A DNA stretch of 34,525 nucleotides from contig JALHSY010000007.1 in NCBI GenBank assembly GCA_022865455.1, forward strand, positions 1-34,525, read 5' to 3'. Position 1 is the first letter of the stretch. Each line of letters begins with the position of its first letter. This document shows, piece after piece, positions 7,820 to 15,221 of this stretch. The DNA is from Candidatus Bathyarchaeota archaeon. GTDB taxonomy: Archaea > Thermoproteota > Bathyarchaeia > Bathyarchaeales > Bathycorpusculaceae. The notes below the pieces were generated by a model that was not told where the DNA came from, did no database searches, and saw only the letters and a program-made list of their open reading frames with translations. A program made the position numbers and the translations under genes.

Positions 7820-9196
7820 ATGGCGACAATAGAAAACAAAGAACAACTCATAAGCAACGGCGAAACTCGGTCTAACCGAAAAGCCAGAACCTTAGCACTG
7901 GAAAGCCTTGAGGCCGCGTTAATAGCCGCCGACCCCATTCAAATAATAAAATCGAAACTCTCACTCAAAAACTCAACTCTACGTGTGAACGGCTATTCCC
8001 TCAATCTGACAAAATTCAAGAACATCTACGTTGTTGGCGGAGGCAAAGCAACTGGCGCAATGGCTTACGCCCTAGAACAGGTCTTGGGTAAACGTATAAC
8101 GAAAGGCCTTGTTAACGTGCCGCACGGAACCAAGTCAAAAACAGCCACAATTGAGCTTCATCGAGCAAGCCACCCAGTTCCAGACGAGTCTGGCGCGGAA
8201 GGAACGCGTCGCATGCTCGAAATCGTAGAACAAGCAGGACAAAGCGACCTTGTGATATGCTTGATTTCAGGAGGCGGTTCCAGTCTCATGCCACTGTCGC
8301 GAGGCAACATTTCAATCAATGACAAGAAAGAGATAACGAACGCCCTGCTCAAGTGTGGTGCAACGATAAACGAGTTCAACACTGTTCGAAAGCATATCTC
8401 AGATTTTAAGGGCGGGTGGCTTGCGAAAAAGGCATATCCTGCCACAATTCTGAATCTCATCCTTTCTGACGTTGTAGGCGACCCATTGGATTTCATTGCG
8501 TCAGGCCCAACCGTGCCAGACTCAACAACCTTCGGCGACGCGGTAACGGTTTTAGAAAAATACAAGCTATGGGATAGAACGCCAGCATCTATTCGGAAAG
8601 TCTTGTCGGACGGTGAGAAAGGCCTAATCCCAGAAACCCCCAAGGCCGGCGACGAAGCGTTTAAGAAAGCTCACAACGTCGTCGTTGGAAACAACAGGCT
8701 TGCCAGCCTCGCCGCGTGTGAGCACAGCAAACTGCGAGGACTGAACAGCCTTCTGTTGACAGCGATCTTGGAAGGCGAAGCCAGACAGGTTGGAACCGTG
8801 CTTGCTACTATAGCCCGCGAAGTTGTGTCGTCTGGAAACCCTGTCAAAAAACCAGCCTGTATTGTCGCAGGAGGGGAAACGACAGTGACAGTCACTGGGA
8901 AAGGCAGGGGCGGAAGAAACCAAGAAATAGCTCTAGCAGCTGCAATGAAACTAGGCGACATGGACGGAGTGGTTATAGCTTCGCTGGCTACGGATGGTGT
9001 TGACGGCTCAACAGACGCTGCTGGAGCAATAGTGGATGGGAAAACCTTGGCAAGAGCTTCACGAAAGGGACTGGTCCCCGAAAGGTTCTTGGCTGACAAT
9101 GATTCGTACAATTTCCTCTCGAAGCTCGGCGACCTCGTGCTGACTGGCCCTACAGGTACGAACGTTAATGACGTCTCTGTCATAATAGTCTTGTAG
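7820..9196 (+). CDS. Glycerate 2-kinase (MOFRL family)
   Basis: A 458-residue enzyme expected to phosphorylate D-glycerate to 2-phosphoglycerate with ATP. It has both halves of the class II glycerate kinase family. The N-terminal domain has GGGKATG at 73-79 (with the conserved Lys76), SGGGSS at 150-155 and LSDVVGDPLDFIASGPT at 215-231. The C-terminal MOFRL domain has GGRNQE at 364-369 and TDGVDGSTDAAGA at 391-403. The start is ATG 7820; no strong ribosome-binding site is visible, so the first 15-20 residues are less certain. Its position divergent from the reductase fits a hydroxypyruvate-glycerate-2-phosphoglycerate route feeding glycolysis or gluconeogenesis. The MoaD-like gene follows 21 bases downstream. 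Confidence 0.9.
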   Translation: MATIENKEQLISNGETRSNRKARTLALESLEAALIAADPIQIIKSKLSLKNSTLRVNGYSLNLTKFKNIYVVGGGKATGAMAYALEQVLGKRITKGLVNVPHGTKSKTATIELHRASHPVPDESGAEGTRRMLEIVEQAGQSDLVICLISGGGSSLMPLSRGNISINDKKEITNALLKCGATINEFNTVRKHISDFKGGWLAKKAYPATILNLILSDVVGDPLDFIASGPTVPDSTTFGDAVTVLEKYKLWDRTPASIRKVLSDGEKGLIPETPKAGDEAFKKAHNVVVGNNRLASLAACEHSKLRGLNSLLLTAILEGEARQVGTVLATIAREVVSSGNPVKKPACIVAGGETTVTVTGKGRGGRNQEIALAAAMKLGDMDGVVIASLATDGVDGSTDAAGAIVDGKTLARASRKGLVPERFLADNDSYNFLSKLGDLVLTGPTGTNVNDVSVIIVL

Positions 9197-9217
9197 AGGC
9201 CAAGAGAGGTGGAAAGG

Positions 9218-9502
9218 ATGGCTGTGACTCTTAGGTTTATTGGAAGCCTTCGGAGTATGGCTGGGAAAAGCATATTCGCACTCGATCTCGAAAACGGCGT
9301 CCCTCTAAGTGAAGCCATAAAAAAGATTGTCGACAAACTGCCTAAGCTTAGGCGGGTGCTAATCGATTCGGAGCACGAGAGTACAGCATCAAACACGCTC
9401 ATACTCGTGAACGGAAAGGACATCAGCGTCCTAGATGGCTTAGAAACCCTGCTCAAAGATGGGGATGAAGTGACTCTTGTTCCAATCCTTCACGGAGGAT
9501 AA
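9218..9502 (+). CDS. MoaD/ThiS-family ubiquitin-like sulfur carrier
   Basis: A 94-residue beta-grasp protein ending in Gly-Gly (LVPILHGG), the C terminus that MoaD, ThiS and SAMP proteins need for adenylation and thiocarboxylation. The final beta strand DGDEVTLVP is typical. ATG 9218 is chosen over GTG 9209 because GAGGTGG (9206-9212) then serves as the ribosome-binding site. It may be the small subunit of molybdopterin synthase, whose large subunit MoaE is encoded at 16708-17175, or a SAMP-like modifier. Sequence alone does not decide. It sits six bases before cofE. Confidence 0.75.
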   Translation: MAVTLRFIGSLRSMAGKSIFALDLENGVPLSEAIKKIVDKLPKLRRVLIDSEHESTASNTLILVNGKDISVLDGLETLLKDGDEVTLVPILHGG

Positions 9503-9508
9503 AGCTGC

Positions 9509-10270
9509 ATGAGACTGTATGCCGTCAAAACACGAATTGTGAAAACAGGCGACAACCTCTCGGAAGTCATTCTGGAATCATTAAAAAAACAAAACCTACA
9601 GCTGAAGAACAATGATGTGCTCGCAGTGACGTCAAAAATCGTGTCACAAGCAGAGGGACGAACAGCCAAACTGAAAGATATCAAACCCTCAAAACAAGCA
9701 AGAAAACTTGCTGAAAGATTCTCGTTGCAAGCCGAGTTTGCGGAATTGGTCTTGCGTGAGGCTGACAAGATTTACGGAGGAGCCGATAAGGCAGTCTTAA
9801 CGCTCAAGAACGGGATCTTGGCTCCAAACGCCGGCTTAGACAACAAGAACGCACCCGCAGGCTTTGCCATTCTATGGCCTAGCAGTCCCGAGAGATCCGC
9901 CGAAAGCATTAGAGAGGAAATAAGAAGCAAGACTCGCAAGCAAATTGCCGTGTTGATCGTTGACAGCGGCCTAGCGCCGCTCAGAAGAGGCACGGCAGGT
10001 TTCGCCTTGGCTGTGGCTGGTTTCAAGCCCATAGAAGATCGCCGAGGAGACAACGACCTCTACGGAAAAAGAATAGCCATCACAACACATGCCGTTGCAG
10101 ACGACCTAGCCTCAGCAGCGCATTTGCTTATCGGCGAAGCCGCTGAGAGAACTCCTGTTGTATTAGTAAGAGACGCTCCAGTTGAGTTCGACGAAGGGGT
10201 TTACGGTCCTGCAAACATGATGATGCCCTTCAAAGAATGCATTTTCATGAACGCTTTCACAAACCCCTAA
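9509..10270 (+). CDS. cofE: Coenzyme F420-0:L-glutamate ligase
   Basis: This GTP-dependent, cytoplasmic enzyme would add the gamma-linked glutamate tail to F420-0 in the last steps of F420 biosynthesis. At 253 residues it has the usual archaeal length. Family motifs are clear: NDVLAVTSKIVSQAEGR near the N terminus, ILAPNAGLDNKN, DSGLAPLRRGTAGFALA, DRRGDNDLYG, AVADDLASAAHLL and GEAAERTPVVLVR. GGAGGAT inside the end of the MoaD-like gene lies about nine bases before ATG 9509. It shows that the organism probably makes F420, the deazaflavin hydride carrier. No other cof gene is in the window. Confidence 0.92.
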   Translation: MRLYAVKTRIVKTGDNLSEVILESLKKQNLQLKNNDVLAVTSKIVSQAEGRTAKLKDIKPSKQARKLAERFSLQAEFAELVLREADKIYGGADKAVLTLKNGILAPNAGLDNKNAPAGFAILWPSSPERSAESIREEIRSKTRKQIAVLIVDSGLAPLRRGTAGFALAVAGFKPIEDRRGDNDLYGKRIAITTHAVADDLASAAHLLIGEAAERTPVVLVRDAPVEFDEGVYGPANMMMPFKECIFMNAFTNP

Positions 10271-10285
10271 GCCACGCACGCAGGT

Positions 10286-11136
10286 ATGAAAATGATTATT
10301 GCCCTTCAAGCAGACCCAAAAGACTTCTTCCGAACCAAATCGATACCGAGCAATGCGAGCTTCTTAAGCTTGTAGAAAAAGCCGCTTCCATGGGTTTCAA
10401 AGCCATTCAGATTGGCCCGCTGACAGGTTACGTCGACATTGAAGGCGAACGCCTCAGAAAAGCTCTGGACAGTCTGAAAATGGAGAGAAACGTACATGTC
10501 GGAGGAATTTTCGACGCCGAAAGCTTGGCAACAGCAGAACGAGAATACAAAAGAGTGCGAAAGCAAATTCGCGGCGCAGCGACTCTCTGCAACGAGATAG
10601 TAACAACACTGGTTTCGGTTCATCCCCCTTTCTTTCGGACAACAGGTGAAGCAAATGATGAACTTCTGCGGAAGGCAAGAACACGATTTCGAAGACTGCT
10701 GAAAGACGAAGTTGATTTCGCAAGCCGAAAGAATGTCAAAGTAGCTCTGGAATCGTTTTGTTACCCGCCGTTCATATTTCGCGGTTTAGACGAATTCTCA
10801 CAGTTCATCGAACAGTTTCCGCCTGAAAAACTTGGCATCTTGATGGATGCAGGTCACCTGTACCAAGCCGGGATAGACTTGGACGAGGCTGTTCATCTAT
10901 TCAAACGGCGGCTGCTGGACATCCACGTTCACGATGCAATGCGAGACAAAGACTATCGGGAGGCAACCCACTTGCCTATTGGAAAGGGAACGATTGATTT
11001 TCCAAGATTGATAGACCTTCTGCGTCAAGTGAGTTATGATGGGTGGCTTACGCTTGAGGTCAGAGGCAATGAACAGGAACTTGTCAGAAGCAGGGAATAT
11101 TTAGAGAGCTTGGTTGGCAGTGTGTCGAGGTACTAG
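10286..11136 (+). CDS. Sugar phosphate isomerase/epimerase (xylose isomerase-like TIM barrel), probable N-terminal frameshift
   Basis: The main frame (open from 10237, ending at 11136) encodes an AP-endonuclease-2-like TIM barrel. SMGFKAIQIGP is strand 1, ALESF and LMDAGHLYQAG carry metal-site residues, DIHVHDA is the next ligand strand and LEVRG is last. The ATG at 10237 lies inside cofE and gives an atypical N terminus. A better start, ATG 10286 (or 10292) after AGGT, reads MKMIIALQADPKDFF in another frame. Shifting one base at about 10328-10330 joins it to PNQIDTEQ and yields a natural beginning. A single-base deletion or sequencing error is therefore likely. The substrate is unknown. It lies 15 bases downstream of cofE in an apparent operon. 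Confidence 0.75.
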
Positions 11137-11885
11137 TCGTTGTCTTGTTCGCTTCGTGGATTAAGCCAAGGCGAGAGTCTAGCGGACTTCAAAACCCTGA
11201 ACAGTGCAACGCCGATGGTGGCTGCAGCAGCAGCAATGATTATTCTTTCTACGGGGTAGATCCATGCGATCAGTTGCCAGTTTAGCCTCCATACGTTGAC
11301 ATCTGCAATAAACACTGGCCAAGCGAGAATTTCAAACACTAAAGAGCCGGCGATTTGGCCAGCCAAGGTAGACGTTAAAGAAGTTGTAAAGAACGCGAGC
11401 GACAGCCTGATGCTGGTTCTTGGTTTCCACATGTTTCTCACCGCAAACGACTGCAAAGGTGAAGCCAAAACCAGAAGTCCGATTAGCTGGAACCACAACA
11501 ACGGCGGATAGAGCCAGACTGGCCCAACAAATGGATAAAACGCAAAGAAAAATAAAAGTGAGAAATACGTTAAGGCGCATATGCCCTGTCTGCCCTCATA
11601 CAGTGCGCCGGCCACAGCTGACGTGACAATACCTGACAAGAAGCTTGGAGGCGAGAAGACGCCTAGGAAAAACCCGATGGCGCCGCCCAAGAGCGTGGAT
11701 AACATGCCTAAGTATGGTCCAAGCACAACACCGATTAATGGTGCAGTGATCGCTGCCGCGGTTATGGCTCTGCCTGGCAAGCCTATTATTGGAGAGATTG
11801 GCATAAACCCGAAAATCGCATATAACGCCGTGAAACACACTGTTAGAGCGATGCTTCTTGTGCTGAGCGCTCGTTTGTCAGACAT
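11133..11885 (-). CDS. Integral membrane protein, ECF transporter S-component-like
   Basis: A 250-residue hydrophobic protein with about six predicted membrane helices and a basic N terminus (MSDKRALSTRS). The opening ALTVCFTALYAIFGFMPISPI followed by Gly/Pro-rich short helices resembles substrate-binding S components of energy-coupling factor vitamin transporters. No energising EcfA/EcfT genes are adjacent, so it would rely on a shared module encoded elsewhere. The ligand cannot be predicted, and other small membrane families remain possible. ATG 11885 has GGAAG close upstream. The gene converges with the sugar isomerase gene (4-base overlap). It is divergent from the SAM-hydrolase gene across a short region holding a 16-base palindrome. 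Confidence 0.6.
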   Translation of the reverse strand: MSDKRALSTRSIALTVCFTALYAIFGFMPISPIIGLPGRAITAAAITAPLIGVVLGPYLGMLSTLLGGAIGFFLGVFSPPSFLSGIVTSAVAGALYEGRQGICALTYFSLLFFFAFYPFVGPVWLYPPLLWFQLIGLLVLASPLQSFAVRNMWKPRTSIRLSLAFFTTSLTSTLAGQIAGSLVFEILAWPVFIADVNVWRLNWQLIAWIYPVERIIIAAAAATIGVALFRVLKSARLSPWLNPRSEQDND

Positions 11886-11929
11886 CTGAGTCTTCCTTCC
11901 AACTTGCTGTAGAAGCTTAATTATTTGAC

Positions 11930-11945
11930 ACCATTTATAAATGGT
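11930..11945. promoter_or_regulatory. Perfect 16-base palindrome with TATA core between divergent genes
   Basis: ACCATTTATAAATGGT is perfectly self-complementary and ends three bases before the ATG at 11949. Its TTTATAAA core could act as the TATA box for the minus-strand membrane protein gene, predicting a start near 11911 and a leader of about 25 bases. It is too close to ATG 11949 to be the plus-strand gene's own TATA box. It may also be an operator. Palindromy is seen directly; the role is inferred. Confidence 0.45.
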
Positions 11946-11948
11946 AAC

Positions 11949-12743
11949 ATGCGCCGACCGATAATCACTCTCACGACAGATTTCGGAGTTAAAGACCCCT
12001 ACGTTGCCGAGATGAAAGCAACAATCCTAAACATAAGCCCAAACGCAACAATCGTCGACATAACTCATCAGATACAGAAATTCAACGTGAGAATGGGCGC
12101 ATATGTTCTGGCTTCAGCTTCGCCATATTTTCCAAAAGGTACAATTCACGTGGCGGTCGTGGACCCAGGTGTAGGGACGAGAAGACAACCTATACTCATA
12201 CAAACCAAACATTCCTATTTTGTTGGACCAGACAACGGCGTCTTGGCACTTGCCGCAAGAAATGAGCAGGTAGAGCATCTTCACAAGCTAACCAACCGAA
12301 AACTTATGCTGACAAAAGTATCCAACACGTTTCATGGCAGAGACATTTTCGCACCCGCAGCCGCCCACCTAGCAAACCGCACACCCCCAGCGAAGTTCGG
12401 ACCAGAAATAAACAAGATCGTGATACCAAGATTCGCAAAGGTTGCCAGAAGAGAAAACATGCTCATCGGCGAGGTCATCCACGTAGACGACTTCGGAAAC
12501 ATAATCACGAATTTCGGAGAGAAAGAACTTGAACTAATGGAAATCAACAACACGATTAACGTCAAGCTGGAAAATGCCAAGTTAGAGCTGAAGCTTTGCA
12601 GAACCTACTCAGAAGTTCAGCCACACAAACCGCTAGCCTTGATAGGAAGCCACAACCTCTTGGAGATTTCGATAAATCAAGGCAACGCTTCAGAAACCTT
12701 CAGAGTTGAGAGCGGAAGCAAAGTCACACTCCACTCCCCCTGA
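11949..12743 (+). CDS. S-adenosyl-L-methionine hydroxide adenosyltransferase (DUF62 family)
   Basis: A 264-residue enzyme expected to hydrolyse SAM to adenosine and methionine. The family motifs are in order: TLTTDFGVKDPYVAEMK, VVDPGVGT, YFVGPDNGVL, NTFHGRDIFAPAAAHL, then a C-terminal barrel beginning GEVIHVDDFGNIITNF. These form the SAM site shared with fluorinase and chlorinase, but archaeal DUF62 proteins hydrolyse SAM with an activated water. The frame also opens at TTG 11925, but that codon lies upstream of the palindrome. ATG 11949 gives MRRPIITLTTDFG, the usual beginning. An AT-rich run around 11915-11925 could promote a leaderless transcript. It is single and cytoplasmic. Confidence 0.88.
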   Translation: MRRPIITLTTDFGVKDPYVAEMKATILNISPNATIVDITHQIQKFNVRMGAYVLASASPYFPKGTIHVAVVDPGVGTRRQPILIQTKHSYFVGPDNGVLALAARNEQVEHLHKLTNRKLMLTKVSNTFHGRDIFAPAAAHLANRTPPAKFGPEINKIVIPRFAKVARRENMLIGEVIHVDDFGNIITNFGEKELELMEINNTINVKLENAKLELKLCRTYSEVQPHKPLALIGSHNLLEISINQGNASETFRVESGSKVTLHSP

Positions 12744-12765
12744 AACTGTTTGTTACTCTGGATGT

Positions 12766-12803
12766 CTGCCTTTGAGCATCACGATTTGAGGGAAGAAAGG
12801 CAG
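12766..12803 (+). repeat. Imperfect hairpin after the SAM-hydrolase gene
   Basis: CTGCCTTT (12766-12773) and AAAGGCAG (12796-12803) are perfect 8-base inverted arms around a 22-base loop, beginning 22 bases after the stop at 12743. No T-run follows directly, so it is not a classical terminator. It may stabilise the 3' end or be chance. Confidence 0.3.
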
Positions 12804-12875
12804 GAATCGCTTATTATGGAGTGCAATAAATAGCAGTAAGCAATCCGGAAGACCATCTCCAAAAGTGGTGAGTCA

Positions 12876-13274
12876 GTGCCAATCAAGTATTTTGAGGCCC
12901 CTGACGTTAAGAACCTCGTTAACGAGATTGCAGATTGCTTGGACCTTTTCCACGTTGTCCCGCAATTCGTCTTCTGCTACAGAAGCAAGGGCTCCACATC
13001 TAGAAGAACGATTGCCCGCATCCACGGTCTGGGAAAAATCTGGCAAGAAGCTCTCAATCTTCCACCCTCCTACGTGATTGAAGTCATTTCTGAACGATAT
13101 GACAGACTGTCTGAAACTGACCGAGAAAAAACCATAATACATGAGCTTCTGCACATCCCACACGGGTTCGCAGGTGGTTTCCGCCCCCACAAAGGCTACA
13201 TTGACCATGAAACGGTTGAACGCTTGCATAGAATGCTGCTGAAACAGAGAGCGGCTAGAAAGGCAAGTTTTTAA
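12876..13274 (+). CDS. Putative zinc metallopeptidase (COG4900 type)
   Basis: A 132-residue protein with HELLHIPHGF at about 89-98, an HExxH zincin motif, followed by a third candidate ligand in RPHKGYIDH. The upstream pattern of CYRSKGSTSRRTIARIHGL and YVIEVISERYDRL, ending in the HExxH helix, fits the small archaeal predicted-metallopeptidase family COG4900. The substrate is not known. The start is GTG 12876 with GGTGAG immediately upstream; no in-frame ATG is near. A possible TATA element (AATAAATA, about 12824-12831) precedes it. Topoisomerase IB follows on the same strand after 153 bases. A functional link is not established. Confidence 0.72.
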   Translation: MPIKYFEAPDVKNLVNEIADCLDLFHVVPQFVFCYRSKGSTSRRTIARIHGLGKIWQEALNLPPSYVIEVISERYDRLSETDREKTIIHELLHIPHGFAGGFRPHKGYIDHETVERLHRMLLKQRAARKASF

Positions 13275-13427
13275 GCATGAAGTTGAAAAGAAAGCTAAAC
13301 ACCACGTTTCACGCCAAGCTCAGAAGCTCATTAGCATTGGAAGACGTGTAAAGGACATATGCCTTCAAGAAGAAAGGCGCACTCCCTGAACATGCAGTGA
13401 AAAGAGGTGTCTTGCGAGACGGTCTAG

Positions 13428-15041
13428 ATGAAATACACGATGAAAAGTCTCAAGCATAACGGAATCTACGTTCCTTCTTATGATTTCAAAGGTTTCTCTG
13501 TAAGGATTCAGGGGCAACCTGTGAAACTGAGTCCGAAAACTGAACAAATGGCCTTAGCATGGGTTAGAAAGAAAATGTCGTTGACTTCCCCGCCAGACAC
13601 AGTTTATTACAGAAACTTTATTCAAGAATCCCTAGAACAGCAAAACAAAGAGAACCATACACTCAGTTTTCTAGAACCTTTCTGCAAAGAATATCTGAAA
13701 AGCATCAACAGTAACGATTTCAAATGGACAGCCAACCTGAAACAGCCAATTGGCTTCTCCGAGATTGAGCAATACGTCGTGCAAGAACAGCAAAAGAAGC
13801 TGAACATGGACAAGACTGAGAAAAAGAAACTTTCCAATGAAAGAAAACAGAAAAGAGAAGCACTGAAAGAAGAGTATGGCTATGCGTTCGTTGACGGACA
13901 GAAGATAGAAATCGCTAACTGGACAGCCGAGCCATCATGCATTTTCGCAGGGAGAGGAGATCACCCCAAGCGAGGAAAGTGGAAGGAAGGACCGCGAGAA
14001 GAGGACATAATTCTTAACCTTTCTCCTGACAGCCCCACACCTTCTGGCAATTGGAAAGGCAGAGTCTGGGAATCGGACAAGATGTACCTTGCAAAGTGGA
14101 ATGACAAGCTGTCTGGAAAGGTCAAATACGTTTGGTTCTCGGATTCCGCATTTCTCAAACAGAACAGGGAGAAGGAGAAATTCGAAAAAACTGAAAAGCT
14201 GGCCAAGAAGATTCCAATCGTTGAAAAGCACGTCCTTGAAGGCTTGGATTCAGAGGACGGTGAACAGAGAAAAATAGCCACGGTGTGTTGGCTCATCCTC
14301 GAACAGAACATCCGAGTTGGGGATGAAAAAGACCCTGATGAAGCAGACACCGTCGGTGCAATAACCCTCAGACCTGAAAACATCAAAATCGAGGGAAACA
14401 CCCTTCACTTCGACTTTCTGGGCAAAGATTCCGTGAGATGGGTCAGCAAAGTCAAGGCATCACCATCCGTCAACAGAAACATTGAGAGTTGCTCCAGAAC
14501 GTGCAAGGAGTACCTCTTTGAGGGCATAGACTCCAAGAAAGTGTCAAGGTTTCTGTCACAGAGAATGCCAGGATTGACTGCCAAAGTTTTCAGAACGTGG
14601 AGAACCACGAAAACCGTCCAGGAATACTTGGACAGATCCAAGGTCGTAAAAGAAAACCCAGAATACGCGAAGAAGTACGAGGCCAAAATGGCCAACTTGG
14701 AAGGAGCAAAGGTCGCCAACCATAAGCGGAAAATCCCCGCAAACTTCAATGAAAGGCTGGCCAAGAAAGAAGGAGCGCTGAAAGAGCTTGAAGCCATGTT
14801 GAAAGAAAAGATCGCGCAGGGAAAGAAAATAGACGCTCTCGTTAAGAGAATAGACAAGGCTAGACTTGACACAGATTTGACCAGAAAAACAGAAGAATAC
14901 AACCTGGGAACATCATTGAAATCGTATATTGACCCAATGGTGTACGTGAAGTGGGCTAACAAGGTGGACTTTGACTTAGACAAGTTTTATCCCAAGACTC
15001 TGAGAAAGAAGTTCAGCTGGGCTCTGGAAAGAAAAAGCTGA
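13428..15041 (+). CDS. Eukaryotic-type DNA topoisomerase IB
   Basis: This ATP-independent enzyme would relax DNA of both supercoil signs through a 3'-phosphotyrosyl intermediate. At 537 residues it has the core, a linker and the C-terminal domain but lacks the long N-terminal region of eukaryotic Top1. All catalytic residues are present by motif: R296 (NIRVGDEKD), K333 (FLGKDSVRW), R389 (LTAKVFRTW), H432 (VANHKRK) and Y500 (GTSLKSYIDP). Residues 440-490 form a charged coiled-coil linker. A second in-frame ATG at 13440 is an alternative start, and neither has a strong ribosome-binding site. Archaeal TopoIB is known from Thaumarchaeota, Caldiarchaeum and MCG/Bathyarchaeia, supporting the taxonomic guess. 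Confidence 0.95.
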   Translation: MKYTMKSLKHNGIYVPSYDFKGFSVRIQGQPVKLSPKTEQMALAWVRKKMSLTSPPDTVYYRNFIQESLEQQNKENHTLSFLEPFCKEYLKSINSNDFKWTANLKQPIGFSEIEQYVVQEQQKKLNMDKTEKKKLSNERKQKREALKEEYGYAFVDGQKIEIANWTAEPSCIFAGRGDHPKRGKWKEGPREEDIILNLSPDSPTPSGNWKGRVWESDKMYLAKWNDKLSGKVKYVWFSDSAFLKQNREKEKFEKTEKLAKKIPIVEKHVLEGLDSEDGEQRKIATVCWLILEQNIRVGDEKDPDEADTVGAITLRPENIKIEGNTLHFDFLGKDSVRWVSKVKASPSVNRNIESCSRTCKEYLFEGIDSKKVSRFLSQRMPGLTAKVFRTWRTTKTVQEYLDRSKVVKENPEYAKKYEAKMANLEGAKVANHKRKIPANFNERLAKKEGALKELEAMLKEKIAQGKKIDALVKRIDKARLDTDLTRKTEEYNLGTSLKSYIDPMVYVKWANKVDFDLDKFYPKTLRKKFSWALERKS

Positions 15042-15221
15042 GAACCTTCCTCAATCCAAAATCGTCCGCGGATTGAACTGTGGCAGAAACGCGGGCCTAG
15101 GTTGGAGTTTGAGTTTCCATTAAACGACTACTCAAGCAACCGGTTTATTCGGAATCCATAAGGCTAAAATAATGACATGGGCCTTAAAGACGTCAGGAAG
15201 GAACGGTGTAACGGTGTCCGC

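Noticed and set aside
8671-9456. 261-codon open frame on the minus strand across glycerate kinase and the MoaD-like gene
   Set aside because: It lies opposite two clearly recognised genes, is Ser/Pro/Thr-rich as expected of an antisense shadow, and shows no recognisable domain.
14405-14983. 192-codon minus-strand frame opposite topoisomerase IB
   Set aside because: It is antisense to the catalytic domain of a certain gene and rich in Ser/Leu/Phe, as expected from the complement of Lys/Glu codons.
15042-15176. Possible tRNA in the spacer after topoisomerase IB
   Set aside because: No T-loop consensus or cloverleaf pairing could be formed. No tRNA was found anywhere else in the window by eye.
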